A stretch of 61,317 nt of DNA from Salimicrobium album (GTDB taxonomy: Bacteria > Bacillota > Bacilli > Bacillales > Halobacillaceae). Shown piece by piece: positions 31,494 through 42,155 of the stretch. The notes under the pieces were generated by a model, which made no database searches, had not been told where the DNA came from, and was given only the letters and a program-made list of their open reading frames with translations. A program made the position numbers and the translations under genes. How positions within the stretch are numbered: the first letter of the stretch is position 1; each line of letters opens with the position of its first letter. The stretch spans positions 1 to 61,317 of the forward strand of contig NZ_FNOS01000007.1 of NCBI RefSeq assembly GCF_900107115.1, read 5' to 3'.

Positions 31494-32684
31494 ATGGCTA
31501 AAGAAAAATTCGACCGGTCAAAGTCCCACGTTAACATTGGTACTATCGGACACGTTGACCATGGTAAAACAACTCTAACTGCAGCAATCACAACTGTACT
31601 TCACAAAACTTCCGGTAGCGGGGAAGCTCGCGCATACGACTCCATCGATGGAGCACCTGAAGAGCGCGAGCGTGGGATCACTATCTCCACAGCTCACGTT
31701 GAGTACGAAACTGAAACTCGCCACTATGCACACGTAGACTGCCCAGGTCACGCTGACTATGTTAAAAACATGATCACTGGTGCAGCTCAAATGGACGGAG
31801 CTATCCTTGTAGTATCCGCAGCTGACGGTCCGATGCCACAAACTCGTGAGCACATCCTTCTATCCCGTCAGGTCGGTGTTCCGGCTATCGTTGTTTTCCT
31901 TAACAAAACTGACATGGTAGACGACGAAGAACTTCTTGAACTTGTTGAAATGGAAGTTCGCGATCTTCTATCCGAGTATGACTTTGACGGAGACGAGTCT
32001 CCAGTTGTTAAAGGTTCTGCTCTTAAAGCTATCGAAGGCGATGCTGACCACGAGCAGGCTATCCTTGACCTTATGGCTGAAGTTGATGCTCACATCCCAA
32101 CACCGGACCGTGACACAGACAAGCCATTCATGATGCCTGTTGAGGACGTTTTCTCCATCACTGGCCGTGGTACAGTTGCGACTGGCCGTGTTGAGCGTGG
32201 ACAGGTTAAAGTCGGTGACGATGTAGAAATCATCGGTCTTGCTCCAGAAGCTAAGAAAACTACTGTAACTGGTGTTGAAATGTTCCGTAAGCTTCTCGAC
32301 TATGCAGAAGCTGGCGACAACATTGGTGCACTTCTACGTGGTGTAGCGCGTGAAGATATCAACCGCGGTCAGGTTCTTGCTAAGCCGGGTACTATCACAC
32401 CGCACACGAAATTCCACGCGGAAGTATATGTACTTTCAAAAGATGAAGGTGGACGTCACACTCCATTCTTCGACAACTACCGTCCGCAATTCTACTTCCG
32501 TACTACGGACGTAACTGGTGTTATCGAACTTCCTGAGGGAGTAGAAATGGTAATGCCTGGCGATAACGTAGAGATGACAGTTAACCTTATCTCTCCAATC
32601 GCAATCGAAGACGGTACGAAGTTCTCCATCCGTGAAGGTGGACGTACTGTAGGCGCCGGCGTTGTTGCCCGTATCGACGAGTAA
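31494..32684 (+). CDS. tuf: Elongation factor Tu
   Basis: A 396-residue EF-Tu that delivers aminoacyl-tRNA. G1 [10 protein letters not shown]3 DCPGHADY and G4 NKTD are present. The protein is rich in Asp/Glu (for example DFDGDESP and [10 protein letters not shown]), in line with a halophilic lifestyle. A strong terminator follows. Confidence 0.98.
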   Translation: MAKEKFDRSKSHVNIGTIGHVDHGKTTLTAAITTVLHKTSGSGEARAYDSIDGAPEERERGITISTAHVEYETETRHYAHVDCPGHADYVKNMITGAAQMDGAILVVSAADGPMPQTREHILLSRQVGVPAIVVFLNKTDMVDDEELLELVEMEVRDLLSEYDFDGDESPVVKGSALKAIEGDADHEQAILDLMAEVDAHIPTPDRDTDKPFMMPVEDVFSITGRGTVATGRVERGQVKVGDDVEIIGLAPEAKKTTVTGVEMFRKLLDYAEAGDNIGALLRGVAREDINRGQVLAKPGTITPHTKFHAEVYVLSKDEGGRHTPFFDNYRPQFYFRTTDVTGVIELPEGVEMVMPGDNVEMTVNLISPIAIEDGTKFSIREGGRTVGAGVVARIDE

Positions 32685-32700
32685 TAATAAAAGCCCGAAA

Positions 32701-32731
32701 AGATCAGGGGATTGCCCCCTGATCTTTTTTT
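32701..32731 (+). terminator. Terminator after tuf
   Basis: AGATCAGGGG and CCCCTGATCT make a 10-bp perfect stem with a short loop, followed by a run of T. It ends the str operon. Confidence 0.95.
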
Positions 32732-32779
32732 GTTACCAGAACATTTTCATTCGCTGAATCAGTTCTCGAAAAAACGGGG

Positions 32780-32808
32780 TTGCATTCAGCGGGGAAAATA
32801 GGTAGAAT
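32780..32808 (+). promoter_or_regulatory. S10 operon promoter, upstream
   Basis: TTGCAT (32780-32785) and TAGAAT (32803-32808) with a 17-base spacer. First of two tandem candidates for the S10 superoperon. Confidence 0.65.
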
Positions 32809-32839
32809 GTTTAAGGATGATCACATAAAAAAATTACTA

Positions 32840-32874
32840 AACCCCTTGCATTTAAGGGGGGTTTTCTTTATAAT
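32840..32874 (+). promoter_or_regulatory. S10 operon promoter, downstream, inside a terminator-like repeat
   Basis: TTGCAT (32846-32851) and TATAAT (32869-32874) with a 17-base spacer, the best match. Its -35 and spacer lie within AAACCCCTT...AAGGGGGGTTTTC, which as RNA from the upstream promoter would form a terminator-like hairpin. Confidence 0.75.
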
Positions 32875-32914
32875 ATTTAATGTTGGTCATGAAAGACGAT
32901 GATACGGAAGGTTG

Positions 32915-32953
32915 TTGACACACCCGGCCCCTTTGCCATGGCAGGTGAGTCAA
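32915..32953 (+). promoter_or_regulatory. S10 leader hairpin
   Basis: TTGAC-A-CACC (32915-32924) pairs with GGTG-A-GTCAA (32944-32953), leaving one A/A mismatch and a GC-rich loop with its own GCC/GGC pairing. It lies in the 5' leader of the S10 transcript. A regulatory role is inferred. Confidence 0.5.
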
Positions 32954-33008
32954 GGAATTTTCGTGGAGCCAGTCTGTTTTGAAAATAGGCGATAAAGGAG
33001 GGAAAATA

Positions 33009-33317
33009 ATGGCAAAAGAGAAAATTCGTATTCGTTTGAAGGCGTTCGATCACAGAGTTCTGGATCAGTCCGCTGAAAAGATTGTAGATACAGCTAACCG
33101 TTCTGGAGCTGAAGTATCGGGTCCGATCCCGCTTCCTACAGACAAATCGGTGTACACTGTACTACGTGCGACCCACAAATTCAAAGATGCTCGTGAGCAG
33201 TTTGAAATGCGCACGCACAAGCGTCTTATCGACATTGTAAACCCGACACCACAAACGGTCGATGCATTGATGCGTCTGGACCTGCCGTCTGGTGTAGATA
33301 TTGAAATCAAACTATAA
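33009..33317 (+). CDS. rpsJ: Ribosomal protein S10 (NusE)
   Basis: A 102-residue S10, which also acts with NusB in rRNA antitermination. ATG 33009, after AAAGGAGGG, gives the family start [15 protein letters not shown]; the upstream in-frame ATG 32979 is disfavoured. First gene of the S10 superoperon. Confidence 0.98.
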   Translation: MAKEKIRIRLKAFDHRVLDQSAEKIVDTANRSGAEVSGPIPLPTDKSVYTVLRATHKFKDAREQFEMRTHKRLIDIVNPTPQTVDALMRLDLPSGVDIEIKL

Positions 33318-33346
33318 ATGAAACGATATAATAGGAGGTGTAACGG

Positions 33347-33976
33347 ATGACGAAAAGTATCTTAGGACGTAAAGTCGGTATGACTCAGATCTTCTCCGAT
33401 AACGGAGAACTTGTACCTGTAACAGTAATTCAGGCTGAGCCGAACGTAGTTCTTCAAAAGAAAACTACGGAAAATGACGGTTACGATTCCATTCAATTAG
33501 GTTTCGCTGATCAAAAAGCGAATCGTGTGAAAAAGCCTGAAACAGGACATGCTAAAAAAGCTAACACAACACCTAAGCGCTACGTTCGTGAAGTCCGTAA
33601 CGTTAATACTGACGACTATGAACTTGGTCAGGAAGTTAAGGTGGATTTATTCGCAGAAGGTGACGCAATCGACGTAACAGGAACATCCAAAGGGAAAGGG
33701 TTCCAGGGAACGATCAAACGTTTCAACCACTCCCGCGGACCTGAAACACACGGTTCACGCTATCACCGTCGCCCTGGTACGCTTGGGGATATCAACTCCA
33801 TGCACGTATTTAAAGGCAAAGACCTTCCGGGTCAGATGGGTGGCAATCAGGTAACCATTCAAAACCTTGAAGTAGTGAAAGTTGACGCTGAGCGCAACCT
33901 GCTTCTCGTTAAAGGTAACGTACCTGGTGCGAAAAAATCTTACGTACAAGTTCAAAGTGCGGTCAAGGCTAACTAA
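33347..33976 (+). CDS. rplC: Ribosomal protein L3
   Basis: A 209-residue L3 that starts 50S assembly. The conserved [13 protein letters not shown] and [12 protein letters not shown] loop is present. A clear AGGAGGTG ribosome site precedes the ATG. Confidence 0.98.
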   Translation: MTKSILGRKVGMTQIFSDNGELVPVTVIQAEPNVVLQKKTTENDGYDSIQLGFADQKANRVKKPETGHAKKANTTPKRYVREVRNVNTDDYELGQEVKVDLFAEGDAIDVTGTSKGKGFQGTIKRFNHSRGPETHGSRYHRRPGTLGDINSMHVFKGKDLPGQMGGNQVTIQNLEVVKVDAERNLLLVKGNVPGAKKSYVQVQSAVKAN

Positions 33977-34000
33977 TAATAAACGAAAGGAGGATATGTC

Positions 34001-34624
34001 ATGCCTAAAGTAGCACTATTTAACCAAAGCGGTTCGAAAGTTGGAGATTTGGATTTGAACGATGCGGTATTCGGTATCGAACCGAACACACACGTGCTTC
34101 ATGAGACTGTTCTTATGCAACAGGCTTCCAAGCGTCAGGGGACGCATAAAGTGAAGTCACGCGGCGAAGTGAGTGGCGGTGGACGTAAACCATGGCGCCA
34201 GAAAGGTACAGGTCGTGCCCGTCAAGGTACTATCCGTGCCCCGCAATGGGTAGGCGGCGGAACAGTATTCGGCCCTACACCACGCAGCTACAGTTACAAA
34301 TTGCCTAAAAAAGTACGTCGTCTTGCACTTCGTTCTGCTTACTCTTCAAAAGTTCAGGAAGAAAACCTTTTTGCCGTAGAAGAGTTGTCCATGGACGCTC
34401 CGAAAACGAAAGAAGTAGTCAACTTCCTTAAAGCACTGGACGCAAACGAAAGTGCACTTATCATTACAGCACAGAAAGAAGAAAATGTCGTTCTTTCTTC
34501 CAATAACCTGCCAAAAGTCGAAACGGTAACGTTTGACCAAGTAAGCGTTCTTGATTTGCTTACGCATGACAAAGTTATTGTAACGAAAGATGCGGCTGAA
34601 AAAGTAGGGGAGGTGCTCTCATAA
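34001..34624 (+). CDS. rplD: Ribosomal protein L4
   Basis: A 207-residue L4 with the long exit-tunnel loop ([20 protein letters not shown]). The stop overlaps the rplW ATG by one base, so the two are coupled. An E. coli-type L4 feedback site was not seen in the leader. Confidence 0.98.
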   Translation: MPKVALFNQSGSKVGDLDLNDAVFGIEPNTHVLHETVLMQQASKRQGTHKVKSRGEVSGGGRKPWRQKGTGRARQGTIRAPQWVGGGTVFGPTPRSYSYKLPKKVRRLALRSAYSSKVQEENLFAVEELSMDAPKTKEVVNFLKALDANESALIITAQKEENVVLSSNNLPKVETVTFDQVSVLDLLTHDKVIVTKDAAEKVGEVLS

Positions 34625-34911
34625 TGAAAGAACCACGCGATATTATTAAGCGCCCCGTAATCACTGAGAATTCTGCCGATCTTATGGGAGAAAAGAAATA
34701 CACGTTTGAAGTGGAAACAAAAGCTAATAAAACGGAGATCAGAAAAGCAGTCGAAGAGATTTTCGGAGTAGAAGTAGCCGGCGTCAACACTATCAACCGC
34801 AAAGGTAAATTCAAGCGCATGGGCAGGTACGGTGGATACCGTTCCGATAAGAAACGTGCGATTGTTACACTTACTGAAAACAGTGAAGAAATCGAATTTT
34901 TCGAAGTATAA
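34624..34911 (+). CDS. rplW: Ribosomal protein L23
   Basis: A 95-residue L23 at the tunnel exit, the docking site for trigger factor and SRP. It starts on the last base of the rplD stop (TAATG). RPVITENS and the [17 protein letters not shown] core are typical. Confidence 0.98.
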   Translation: MKEPRDIIKRPVITENSADLMGEKKYTFEVETKANKTEIRKAVEEIFGVEVAGVNTINRKGKFKRMGRYGGYRSDKKRAIVTLTENSEEIEFFEV

Positions 34912-34936
34912 ATAAAAACTGAAGGAGGGAAAAAAG

Positions 34937-35770
34937 ATGGCGATTAAAAAATTCCGTCCAATAACTAATGGTCGTCGGCATATGTCTATGTCAGACTTCG
35001 CAGAAATTACTACGGACAAACCGGAACGCTCCCTGCTTACTCCGCTGCACAAACGCGGTGGACGTAACACGCACGGTCGTATCACGGTTCGTCATCAAGG
35101 CGGCGGACACAAGCGTCAGTACCGTGTTATCGACTTCAAACGCGATAAAGACGGAATACCAGGACGCGTTGCTACGATCGAATACGATCCGAACCGTTCC
35201 GCTAACATTGCATTGATCAACTATGCAGATGGGGAGAAGCGCTACATCCTTGCACCGAAAGGTCTTAAAGTAGGCAAAGAAATTTCTTCCGGGAAAGATG
35301 CAGACATCAAACCGGGTAACGCAAAAAAACTGATCGACCTGCCTGTAGGTACGACAGTACACAACGTTGAACTGAAACCAGGACGCGGCGGTCAGCTTGT
35401 ACGCTCCGCAGGTGCTTCCGGTCAGATTCTCGGTCGTGAAGGCAAGTACACACTTGTACGTCTCGCTTCCGGAGAGGTTCGCCTCATCCTCAGCACGTGC
35501 CGTGCAACTATCGGCCAGGTAGGAAACGTTGAACATGAACTTATCAGCATCGGTAAAGCTGGACGTTCCCGCTGGCAAGGTAAGCGCCCGGGTGTACGTG
35601 GTTCTGTTATGAACCCTAGTGATCACCCACACGGTGGTGGTGAAGGCCGTGCCCCTATCGGTATGCCATCTCCAGTTACACCATGGGGTCAGCCGACTCT
35701 TGGTTACAAGACGCGTAAACGTAATAAATCTACTGATAAATATATTGTACGCAGAAAAGGTAAAAAATAA
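34937..35770 (+). CDS. rplB: Ribosomal protein L2
   Basis: A 277-residue L2 near the peptidyl transferase centre. The conserved C-terminal [20 protein letters not shown], with the functionally important His, is present. Length equals B. subtilis L2. Confidence 0.98.
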   Translation: MAIKKFRPITNGRRHMSMSDFAEITTDKPERSLLTPLHKRGGRNTHGRITVRHQGGGHKRQYRVIDFKRDKDGIPGRVATIEYDPNRSANIALINYADGEKRYILAPKGLKVGKEISSGKDADIKPGNAKKLIDLPVGTTVHNVELKPGRGGQLVRSAGASGQILGREGKYTLVRLASGEVRLILSTCRATIGQVGNVEHELISIGKAGRSRWQGKRPGVRGSVMNPSDHPHGGGEGRAPIGMPSPVTPWGQPTLGYKTRKRNKSTDKYIVRRKGKK

Positions 35771-35828
35771 CGGGATTGAAAGGGCGGGATAACAACCCCG
35801 TCTCTCAATCGCGAAGGGAGGTTTATCA

Positions 35829-36107
35829 ATGGGCCGCAGCCTGAAAAAGGGACCTTTTGTAGATGACCATTTGATGAAAAAAGTCGAAAGCAACAACGAA
35901 GGTAACAACAGTCACGTGATCAAAACGTGGTCACGCCGTTCCACAATTTTCCCAAACTTCGTCGGTCAGACAATTGCTGTATATGACGGACGTAAACATG
36001 TACCAGTTTATGTTACAGAAGACATGGTAGGACACAAACTGGGTGAATTCGCACCGACCCGTACGTTCAAAGGGCACTCTGGTGACGACAGAAAAACAAA
36101 ACGCTAA
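35829..36107 (+). CDS. rpsS: Ribosomal protein S19
   Basis: A 92-residue S19 of the 30S head. It has [12 protein letters not shown] and the C-terminal [21 protein letters not shown] precedes the ATG. Confidence 0.98.
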   Translation: MGRSLKKGPFVDDHLMKKVESNNEGNNSHVIKTWSRRSTIFPNFVGQTIAVYDGRKHVPVYVTEDMVGHKLGEFAPTRTFKGHSGDDRKTKR

Positions 36108-36127
36108 GGTAGAGAGGAGGCACTTCC

Positions 36128-36469
36128 ATGCAAGCTAAAGCAGTTGCTAAAACAGTCCGTATCGCTCCTCGTAAAGCGCGTTTAGTTATCGACTTGATTC
36201 GAGGAATGGACACCGGTGATGCTATTGCGACACTACGCAACACAAATCGCGGAGCTTCGCCGATTATTGAAAAAGTATTGAATTCAGCTATCGCTAACGC
36301 TGAACACAACAATGAGCTGGATCCTGACAACCTGGTCGTTTCCGAAGCATTCGTAGACGAAGGCACAACACTCAAACGTTTCCGTCCACGTGCTATGGGA
36401 CGCGCGAGTCAGATCAACAAAAGAACCAGCCACATCACAGTGGTTGTATCAGAAAAGAAGGAGGGATAA
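36128..36469 (+). CDS. rplV: Ribosomal protein L22
   Basis: A 113-residue L22 lining the exit tunnel. The tunnel-loop region ([20 protein letters not shown]) is intact, so no macrolide-resistance change is visible. Confidence 0.98.
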   Translation: MQAKAVAKTVRIAPRKARLVIDLIRGMDTGDAIATLRNTNRGASPIIEKVLNSAIANAEHNNELDPDNLVVSEAFVDEGTTLKRFRPRAMGRASQINKRTSHITVVVSEKKEG

Positions 36470-36472
36470 TCA

Positions 36473-37114
36473 GTGGGCCAAAAAGTTAATCCGATAGGTT
36501 TCCGTGTCGGTGTCATTCGCGACTGGGAGTCGAAATGGTACGCAGACAACGAATATGCAAACCTTCTCCACGAAGATATTGAAATCCGTGAATATATCGA
36601 GAAACGTCTAAGCGAAGCTTCTGTATCTACTATCGAGATCGAACGTGCTGCGAACCGCGTAAACGTAACGATCCATACCGCAAAACCTGGAATGGTTATC
36701 GGTAAAGGTGGTTCCGAAGTGGAAGCTCTACGTAAAGAATTGAACAACCGCACAGGCAAACGAGTTCACATCAACATTATCGAGGTTAAAAAGCCTGATC
36801 TTGATGCTACTCTCGTATCTGATAGTATCGCCAAGCAGCTGGAAAACCGCGTATCTTTCCGTCGTGCACAAAAGCAGAGCATTCAACGCTCCATGCGTGC
36901 AGGTGCCAAAGGTATCCGTACTCAAGTTTCCGGTCGTCTCGGCGGAGCTGACATCGCCCGTGCTGAATACTACAGTGAAGGAACTGTACCACTACACACA
37001 TTGCGTGCAGATATCGACTATGGTACTGCAGAAGCTAACACCATGTACGGTAAACTGGGTGTTAAAGTGTGGATTTATCGTGGCGAAGTTCTTCCAACTA
37101 AAGGCAATCAATAA
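36473..37114 (+). CDS. rpsC: Ribosomal protein S3
   Basis: A 213-residue S3 of the mRNA entry channel. It has a KH domain ([19 protein letters not shown]). GTG 36473 starts four bases after the rplV stop and gives the family start [10 protein letters not shown]. Confidence 0.98.
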   Translation: MGQKVNPIGFRVGVIRDWESKWYADNEYANLLHEDIEIREYIEKRLSEASVSTIEIERAANRVNVTIHTAKPGMVIGKGGSEVEALRKELNNRTGKRVHINIIEVKKPDLDATLVSDSIAKQLENRVSFRRAQKQSIQRSMRAGAKGIRTQVSGRLGGADIARAEYYSEGTVPLHTLRADIDYGTAEANTMYGKLGVKVWIYRGEVLPTKGNQ

Positions 37115-37132
37115 GAAAGGGGGAACCGCATT

Positions 37133-37567
37133 ATGTTAATGCCAAAACGTGTTAAATATCGTCGTCAACATCGTCCAAGTCTGAAAGGCCGCGCAAAAGG
37201 CGGAACTTCTGTAGCGTTTGGTGAATATGGACTTCAGGCTGTAGATCCGGCATGGATCACCGCCCGTCAGATCGAAGCTTCCCGTATTGCCATGACCCGT
37301 TACATGAAGCGTAGCGGTAAAGTATGGATCAAAATCTTCCCTGACAAGCCATATACATCGAAGCCCCTCGAAGTTCGTATGGGTTCCGGTAAAGGTGCTC
37401 CGGAAGGTTTTATCGCAGTTGTTAAACCAGGAAAAATCATGTTCGAAATCGCAGGGGTATCGGAAGAGGTAGCGCGCGAAGCGTTGCGTCTGGCTTCTCA
37501 TAAGCTCCCGATTCGTACTAAATTTGTAAAACGTGAAGAAATTGGTGGTGAAATCAATGAAGGCTAA
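37133..37567 (+). CDS. rplP: Ribosomal protein L16
   Basis: A 144-residue L16 near the A-site tRNA. ATG 37133 gives [14 protein letters not shown], which matches the B. subtilis start MLLPKRVKYR; an inner ATG at 37139 is disfavoured. It overlaps the rpmC start by 11 bases. Confidence 0.98.
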   Translation: MLMPKRVKYRRQHRPSLKGRAKGGTSVAFGEYGLQAVDPAWITARQIEASRIAMTRYMKRSGKVWIKIFPDKPYTSKPLEVRMGSGKGAPEGFIAVVKPGKIMFEIAGVSEEVAREALRLASHKLPIRTKFVKREEIGGEINEG

Positions 37568-37757
37568 TGAAATCCGCGAACTAACCACTGCCGAAATTGA
37601 ACAGAAGGTAAAGTCTCTTAAAGAAGAACTTTTTAATCTGCGTTTCCAACTGGCTACAGGCCAACTTGAGAACACTGCTCGCATTCGTCAGGTTCGCAAG
37701 TCCATCGCCCGTATGAAGACAGTTGCACGCGAACGTGAACTAAGCACGAACAATTAA
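37557..37757 (+). CDS. rpmC: Ribosomal protein L29
   Basis: A 66-residue L29 at the tunnel exit. ATG 37557 lies inside the end of rplP after GGTGGTGAA and gives [16 protein letters not shown], the family start. The longer frame from 37533 is not needed. Confidence 0.96.
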   Translation: MKANEIRELTTAEIEQKVKSLKEELFNLRFQLATGQLENTARIRQVRKSIARMKTVARERELSTNN

Positions 37758-37781
37758 TAATGGAGAGGAGGACACCCTCAC

Positions 37782-38045
37782 ATGGCTGAACGTAATAATC
37801 GTAAAGTATATACTGGTCGCGTTGTGTCCGACAAAATGGACAAAACGATCACTGTACTTGTTGAAACGTATAAATTCCACAAGCTTTACGGCAAGCGTGT
37901 TAAATATTCCAAGAAATTTAAAACGCATGACGAAAACAACCAGGCGAAACAGGGAGACGTGGTACGCATCATGGAAACCCGCCCTCTATCCGCTACAAAA
38001 CGTTTCCGTCTCGTAGAAGTAATCGAAGAAGCAGTTACTATCTAA
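37782..38045 (+). CDS. rpsQ: Ribosomal protein S17
   Basis: An 87-residue S17, an OB-fold 16S-binding protein. [17 protein letters not shown] and [20 protein letters not shown] are conserved. Confidence 0.98.
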   Translation: MAERNNRKVYTGRVVSDKMDKTITVLVETYKFHKLYGKRVKYSKKFKTHDENNQAKQGDVVRIMETRPLSATKRFRLVEVIEEAVTI

Positions 38046-38086
38046 AAAGATGATTCGGAGATATTCCGAAGGGAGGTTACACGTAA

Positions 38087-38455
38087 ATGATCCAACAGGA
38101 ATCACGTCTAAAAGTTGCAGACAACTCTGGTGCACGCGAGATCCAAACCATTAAAGTGCTGGGCGGTTCCGGTCGTAAGACTGCGAACATCGGTGATGTC
38201 ATCACTGCTACGGTTAAACAAGCAACACCAGGGGGCGTTGTTAAAAAAGGTGAAGTTGTTCAGGCTGTCATCGTACGTACGAAAAGTGGTGCACGTCGTA
38301 AAGACGGCTCTTACATTCGTTTCGACGAAAACGCTGCGGTTATCGTCCGTGAAGATAAAGGACCGAGAGGAACCCGTATTTTCGGACCAGTAGCCCGTGA
38401 ACTTCGTGAACACAAATTCATGAAGATCGTTTCACTAGCTCCGGAAGTTCTATAA
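38087..38455 (+). CDS. rplN: Ribosomal protein L14
   Basis: A 122-residue L14 at the subunit interface, also the RsfS docking site. [19 protein letters not shown] and [13 protein letters not shown] are family signatures. First gene of the spc part of the superoperon. Confidence 0.98.
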   Translation: MIQQESRLKVADNSGAREIQTIKVLGGSGRKTANIGDVITATVKQATPGGVVKKGEVVQAVIVRTKSGARRKDGSYIRFDENAAVIVREDKGPRGTRIFGPVARELREHKFMKIVSLAPEVL

Positions 38456-38492
38456 AAAATCAAGAAAGCCGTGGTAAGGAGGTGCGCGAAGT

Positions 38493-38804
38493 ATGCACGT
38501 AAAAAAAGGTGACAAAGTCATGGTTATCTCTGGAAAAGATAAAGGAAAGCAAGGTACGGTACTTGAAGCTTACCCTAAGAAAGAACGTGTCCTCGTTGAA
38601 GGTGTCAACGAAGTGAAAAAGCACGCTCAGCCTTCTCAGGATAATCCTCAGGGCGGTATCCTTACTCAGGAAGCAGCTATCCATGTATCCAACGTTCTAC
38701 CGATCGATCCTAAGTCCGGTGAACCGACAAGAATCGGTCATAAGACAGAGAATGGTAAAAAGGTTCGTATCGCGAAAAAATCCGGTGAAGCACTAGATAA
38801 ATAA
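38493..38804 (+). CDS. rplX: Ribosomal protein L24
   Basis: A 103-residue KOW-domain protein of early 50S assembly. [19 protein letters not shown] is the KOW motif. AAGGAGGTG precedes the ATG. Confidence 0.98.
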   Translation: MHVKKGDKVMVISGKDKGKQGTVLEAYPKKERVLVEGVNEVKKHAQPSQDNPQGGILTQEAAIHVSNVLPIDPKSGEPTRIGHKTENGKKVRIAKKSGEALDK

Positions 38805-38831
38805 TCCAACTGGCGAAAGGAGGGCTTACCG

Positions 38832-39371
38832 ATGAACGAACTTCAACAGAAATATCAAAAAGAAATTGTTCCATCCCTTATGGAAAAGTTCAACTACGAT
38901 TCCGTAATGGAAACTCCGAAAATTGAAAAGATCGTTATCAACATGGGTGTAGGCGATGCTGTGCAGAACGCTAAAGCACTTGATAACGCGGTAGAGGAAC
39001 TGGAGCTTATCTCCGGTCAAAAACCGATGGTAACGAAAGCGAAGAAATCTATCGCTGGATTCCGTCTTCGTGAAGGAATGCCAATCGGAGCTAAAGTTAC
39101 TCTGCGCGGAGAGCGCATGTACGAATTCTTTCAGAAGTTGATCGCCGTGTCATTGCCACGTGTCCGTGACTTCCGTGGTATCTCCAAGAAAGCATTCGAC
39201 GGCCGCGGTAACTACACTCTAGGTGTGAAAGAACAATTGATTTTCCCGGAAGTCGACTATGACAAAGTTAACAAAGTACGTGGTATGGATATTGTTATCG
39301 TTACCAGTGCTGAATCAGACGAAGAGTCTCGTGAACTATTAGCTCAGTTCGGTATGCCGTTTAAAAACTAA
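38832..39371 (+). CDS. rplE: Ribosomal protein L5
   Basis: A 179-residue L5 that binds 5S rRNA in the central protuberance. [15 protein letters not shown] and [17 protein letters not shown] are conserved. Confidence 0.98.
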   Translation: MNELQQKYQKEIVPSLMEKFNYDSVMETPKIEKIVINMGVGDAVQNAKALDNAVEELELISGQKPMVTKAKKSIAGFRLREGMPIGAKVTLRGERMYEFFQKLIAVSLPRVRDFRGISKKAFDGRGNYTLGVKEQLIFPEVDYDKVNKVRGMDIVIVTSAESDEESRELLAQFGMPFKN

Positions 39372-39396
39372 GAACTGACTATAAGGAGGGAAAATA

Positions 39397-39582
39397 GTGG
39401 CTAAAAAATCAATGGTTGCGAAACAACAGCGCAAACAGAAATTCCAGGTACGCGAATACACTCGTTGTGAACGTTGCGGACGTCCGCATTCCGTACTTCG
39501 TAAATTCAAGTTGTGCCGTATATGTTTCCGCGAACTAGCATATAAAGGACAAATTCCTGGCGTCAAAAAAGCCAGCTGGTAA
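39397..39582 (+). CDS. rpsN: Ribosomal protein S14 (zinc type)
   Basis: A 61-residue short S14 with two CxxC pairs (CERC and CRIC), the zinc-dependent form. It has a GTG start after AAGGAGGG. Confidence 0.97.
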   Translation: MAKKSMVAKQQRKQKFQVREYTRCERCGRPHSVLRKFKLCRICFRELAYKGQIPGVKKASW

Positions 39583-39611
39583 ACCCGAGGACTGGGAAGG
39601 AGGTAAAAGTT

Positions 39612-40010
39612 ATGACAATGACAGATCCAATTGCAGATATGCTGACTCGTATTCGTAACGCGAATATGGTACGTCACGAGAAGTTGGAGCTACCGGCTTC
39701 TAACCTGAAAAGAGAGATCGCTGATATCCTTAAACGTGAGGGTTTCATTCGTGACTATGAACAGGTAGAGGATGGTAAGCAGGGCATACTTCGTATTTTC
39801 ATGAAGTACAGCCAGACAGAGCAGAAAGTAATTTCAGGCATCAAGAAGATTTCGAAACCGGGTCTTCGTGTGTATGCACAAGCTGACGAAGTGCCGAGAG
39901 TTCTTAACGGCCTTGGTATTGCAGTCGTTTCCACATCAAAAGGTGTTTTGACAGATAAAGAAGCACGTGCACAAGCTATCGGTGGCGAAGTGCTTGCTTA
40001 CATCTGGTAA
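39612..40010 (+). CDS. rpsH: Ribosomal protein S8
   Basis: A 132-residue S8, the central-domain 16S binder. [15 protein letters not shown] starts the protein and [13 protein letters not shown] is near the end. The ATG follows GGAAGGAGG. Confidence 0.98.
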   Translation: MTMTDPIADMLTRIRNANMVRHEKLELPASNLKREIADILKREGFIRDYEQVEDGKQGILRIFMKYSQTEQKVISGIKKISKPGLRVYAQADEVPRVLNGLGIAVVSTSKGVLTDKEARAQAIGGEVLAYIW

Positions 40011-40040
40011 GAAAACAGATACGAACAGGAGGTGTAATGA

Positions 40041-40577
40041 ATGTCACGTATTGGTGTATTACCAATTGAACTGCCTGAAGGTGTAGAAGTCACCCAGGAA
40101 AATAGCAGAGTTGCAGTAAAAGGACCAAAAGGGGAACTGGCTACCACTATCTCCGACGAAATGACCGTGAAACAGGAAGACAACGTTCTTACTGTAGAGC
40201 GTCCGAGTGATAAGCAGGAGCATAAAGCTCTCCACGGTACAACACGCAGCCTGATCAATAACATGGTTGTAGGAGTGTCCCAGGGTTTTGAAAAAGCACT
40301 TGAAATCCGCGGTGTCGGATATCGTGCTCAAAAACAGGGTGAAAAAGTAACCGTAAACGCCGGCTACTCCCACCCGGTAGAAATCGAAAACCGCGAAGGT
40401 ATCGATATCGAAGTTCCTACGAACACTAGAATCGTCATCAAAGGCATTGATAAAGAGCTCGTCGGAGCAGTGGCCGCTAACATCCGTGCGATTCGTCCTC
40501 CTGAGCCTTACAAAGGTAAAGGGATCCGTTACGAGAACGAAACTGTCCGTACTAAAGAAGGTAAGACAGCTAAATAA
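40041..40577 (+). CDS. rplF: Ribosomal protein L6
   Basis: A 178-residue L6 near the sarcin-ricin loop. It has two duplicated domains and the C-terminal [15 protein letters not shown] signature. Confidence 0.98.
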   Translation: MSRIGVLPIELPEGVEVTQENSRVAVKGPKGELATTISDEMTVKQEDNVLTVERPSDKQEHKALHGTTRSLINNMVVGVSQGFEKALEIRGVGYRAQKQGEKVTVNAGYSHPVEIENREGIDIEVPTNTRIVIKGIDKELVGAVAANIRAIRPPEPYKGKGIRYENETVRTKEGKTAK

Positions 40578-40606
40578 GGTGTCAGGGTAAGAAAGGAGTG
40601 ACTTAA

Positions 40607-40969
40607 ATGATCTCAAAGACCGATAAAAACACTATGCGTAAGAAACGTCATGCACGTGTCCGTAAGAACATCTCCGGTACTGCGGAGCGTCCACGTCTGA
40701 ACGTTTATCGTTCCAACAACCATATTTACGCACAATTGATCGATGATGTGAGCGAAACGACAGTAGCCAGTGCATCGACAATGGACAAAGGGTTCGACCT
40801 TGATCGTGGCGGCAACGTTGAAGCTGCTAAACGCATTGGTCAGCTCGTTGCAGAACGTGCGAAAGAAAAAGGCTATGAAACAGTAGTATTCGACCGCGGT
40901 GGTTATCTTTATCACGGCCGTGTACAAGCTTTGGCCGATGCAGCTCGTGAAGCTGGACTACAATTTTAA
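40607..40969 (+). CDS. rplR: Ribosomal protein L18
   Basis: A 120-residue 5S rRNA-binding protein. [20 protein letters not shown] and [20 protein letters not shown] are conserved. Confidence 0.98.
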   Translation: MISKTDKNTMRKKRHARVRKNISGTAERPRLNVYRSNNHIYAQLIDDVSETTVASASTMDKGFDLDRGGNVEAAKRIGQLVAERAKEKGYETVVFDRGGYLYHGRVQALADAAREAGLQF

Positions 40970-40989
40970 TCGTAAAAGGAGGGACATGT

Positions 40990-41487
40990 ATGAGTACAAA
41001 GATTGACCCTAACAAACTAGATCTTGAAGAGCGCGTTGTTACGATCAACCGCGTTGCGAAAGTGGTAAAAGGTGGACGTCGTTTCCGTTTTGCCGCACTT
41101 GTAGTAGTGGGCGACAAAGACGGTCATGTCGGTTTCGGTACTGCCAAAGCGCAGGAAGTTCCGGACGCCATCAAAAAAGCAATTGATGATGCGAAAAAGA
41201 ACCTGGTAACTGTACCAATTAAAAATACAACGATTCCTCACGAAATTCACGGTCGCTTCGGCGCCGGTAACGTGCTGTTGAAACCGGCCGCAGAAGGTAC
41301 CGGTGTTATCGCAGGCGGACCTGTCCGTGCCGTACTCGAACTTGCAGGTGTGCAGGACATCCTTTCGAAGTCTCTTGGCTCGAACACGCCAATCAACATG
41401 ATCCGTGCTACTATCAAGGGTCTTACTGAATTGAAGCGTGCCGAAGATGTGGCAAGACTTCGTGGGAAATCCGTGGAAGAACTGTAG
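40990..41487 (+). CDS. rpsE: Ribosomal protein S5
   Basis: A 165-residue S5 of the decoding and helicase region. The spectinomycin loop ([20 protein letters not shown]) is wild type. It has a dsRNA-binding-like N-terminal fold. Confidence 0.98.
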   Translation: MSTKIDPNKLDLEERVVTINRVAKVVKGGRRFRFAALVVVGDKDGHVGFGTAKAQEVPDAIKKAIDDAKKNLVTVPIKNTTIPHEIHGRFGAGNVLLKPAAEGTGVIAGGPVRAVLELAGVQDILSKSLGSNTPINMIRATIKGLTELKRAEDVARLRGKSVEEL

Positions 41488-41504
41488 GATAGGAGGGAAA
41501 TACA

Positions 41505-41687
41505 ATGGCTCAAAAGTTAGAAGTTACCCTCACGCGCAGTGTAATCGGCCGTCCGCAGGACCAGAAGGACACCGTTAAAGCGCTAGGACTTAATAAAATT
41601 CGCCAGTCAGTAGTCGTAGAAGACAATCCGGCTATGCGTGGAATGGTCAATAAGATTTCACACCTGGCTGATGTAAAAGAAGTATAA
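41505..41687 (+). CDS. rpmD: Ribosomal protein L30
   Basis: A 60-residue L30. The core [20 protein letters not shown] is typical. TAGGAGGG precedes the ATG. Confidence 0.98.
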   Translation: MAQKLEVTLTRSVIGRPQDQKDTVKALGLNKIRQSVVVEDNPAMRGMVNKISHLADVKEV

Positions 41688-41714
41688 TCAATTTATAAAT
41701 AAGGAGGTGCTCAC

Positions 41715-42155
41715 ATGAAACTTCATGAACTACATTCCAAAGTAGGGTCCCGTCAAAAACGTAACCGCGTAGGACGTGGGATGGCTTCCGGTAACGGAAA
41801 AACATCCGGTCGTGGACACAAAGGACAGGGTCAGCGCTCCGGGAGCAAAATCCGTCCAGGTTTCGAAGGTGGCCAAATGCCTTTATTCCAACGCGTGCCT
41901 AAGCGTGGTTTCACGAACATTCACCGTACGGAATATACAGTTGTGAACTTAGAGACTTTGAATCGTTTCGAAGAAGGCACGGAAGTAACTCCGGAGCTTC
42001 TGCTTGAAACAGGTACTGTCAGCAAAGTAAAAGCTGGTGTTAAGATCCTAGGAAAAGGTAACATTGATAGGAAACTCACAGTAAAAGCTCATAAGTTCTC
42101 GGCTTCTGCCAAAGAAGCAATCGAAGCGGCGGGCGGTCAAACTGAGGTGATTTAA
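41715..42155 (+). CDS. rplO: Ribosomal protein L15
   Basis: A 146-residue L15 with the Gly/Arg-rich N-terminal extension ([20 protein letters not shown]). Its stop shares a base with the secY ATG (TTTAATG). Confidence 0.98.
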   Translation: MKLHELHSKVGSRQKRNRVGRGMASGNGKTSGRGHKGQGQRSGSKIRPGFEGGQMPLFQRVPKRGFTNIHRTEYTVVNLETLNRFEEGTEVTPELLLETGTVSKVKAGVKILGKGNIDRKLTVKAHKFSASAKEAIEAAGGQTEVI

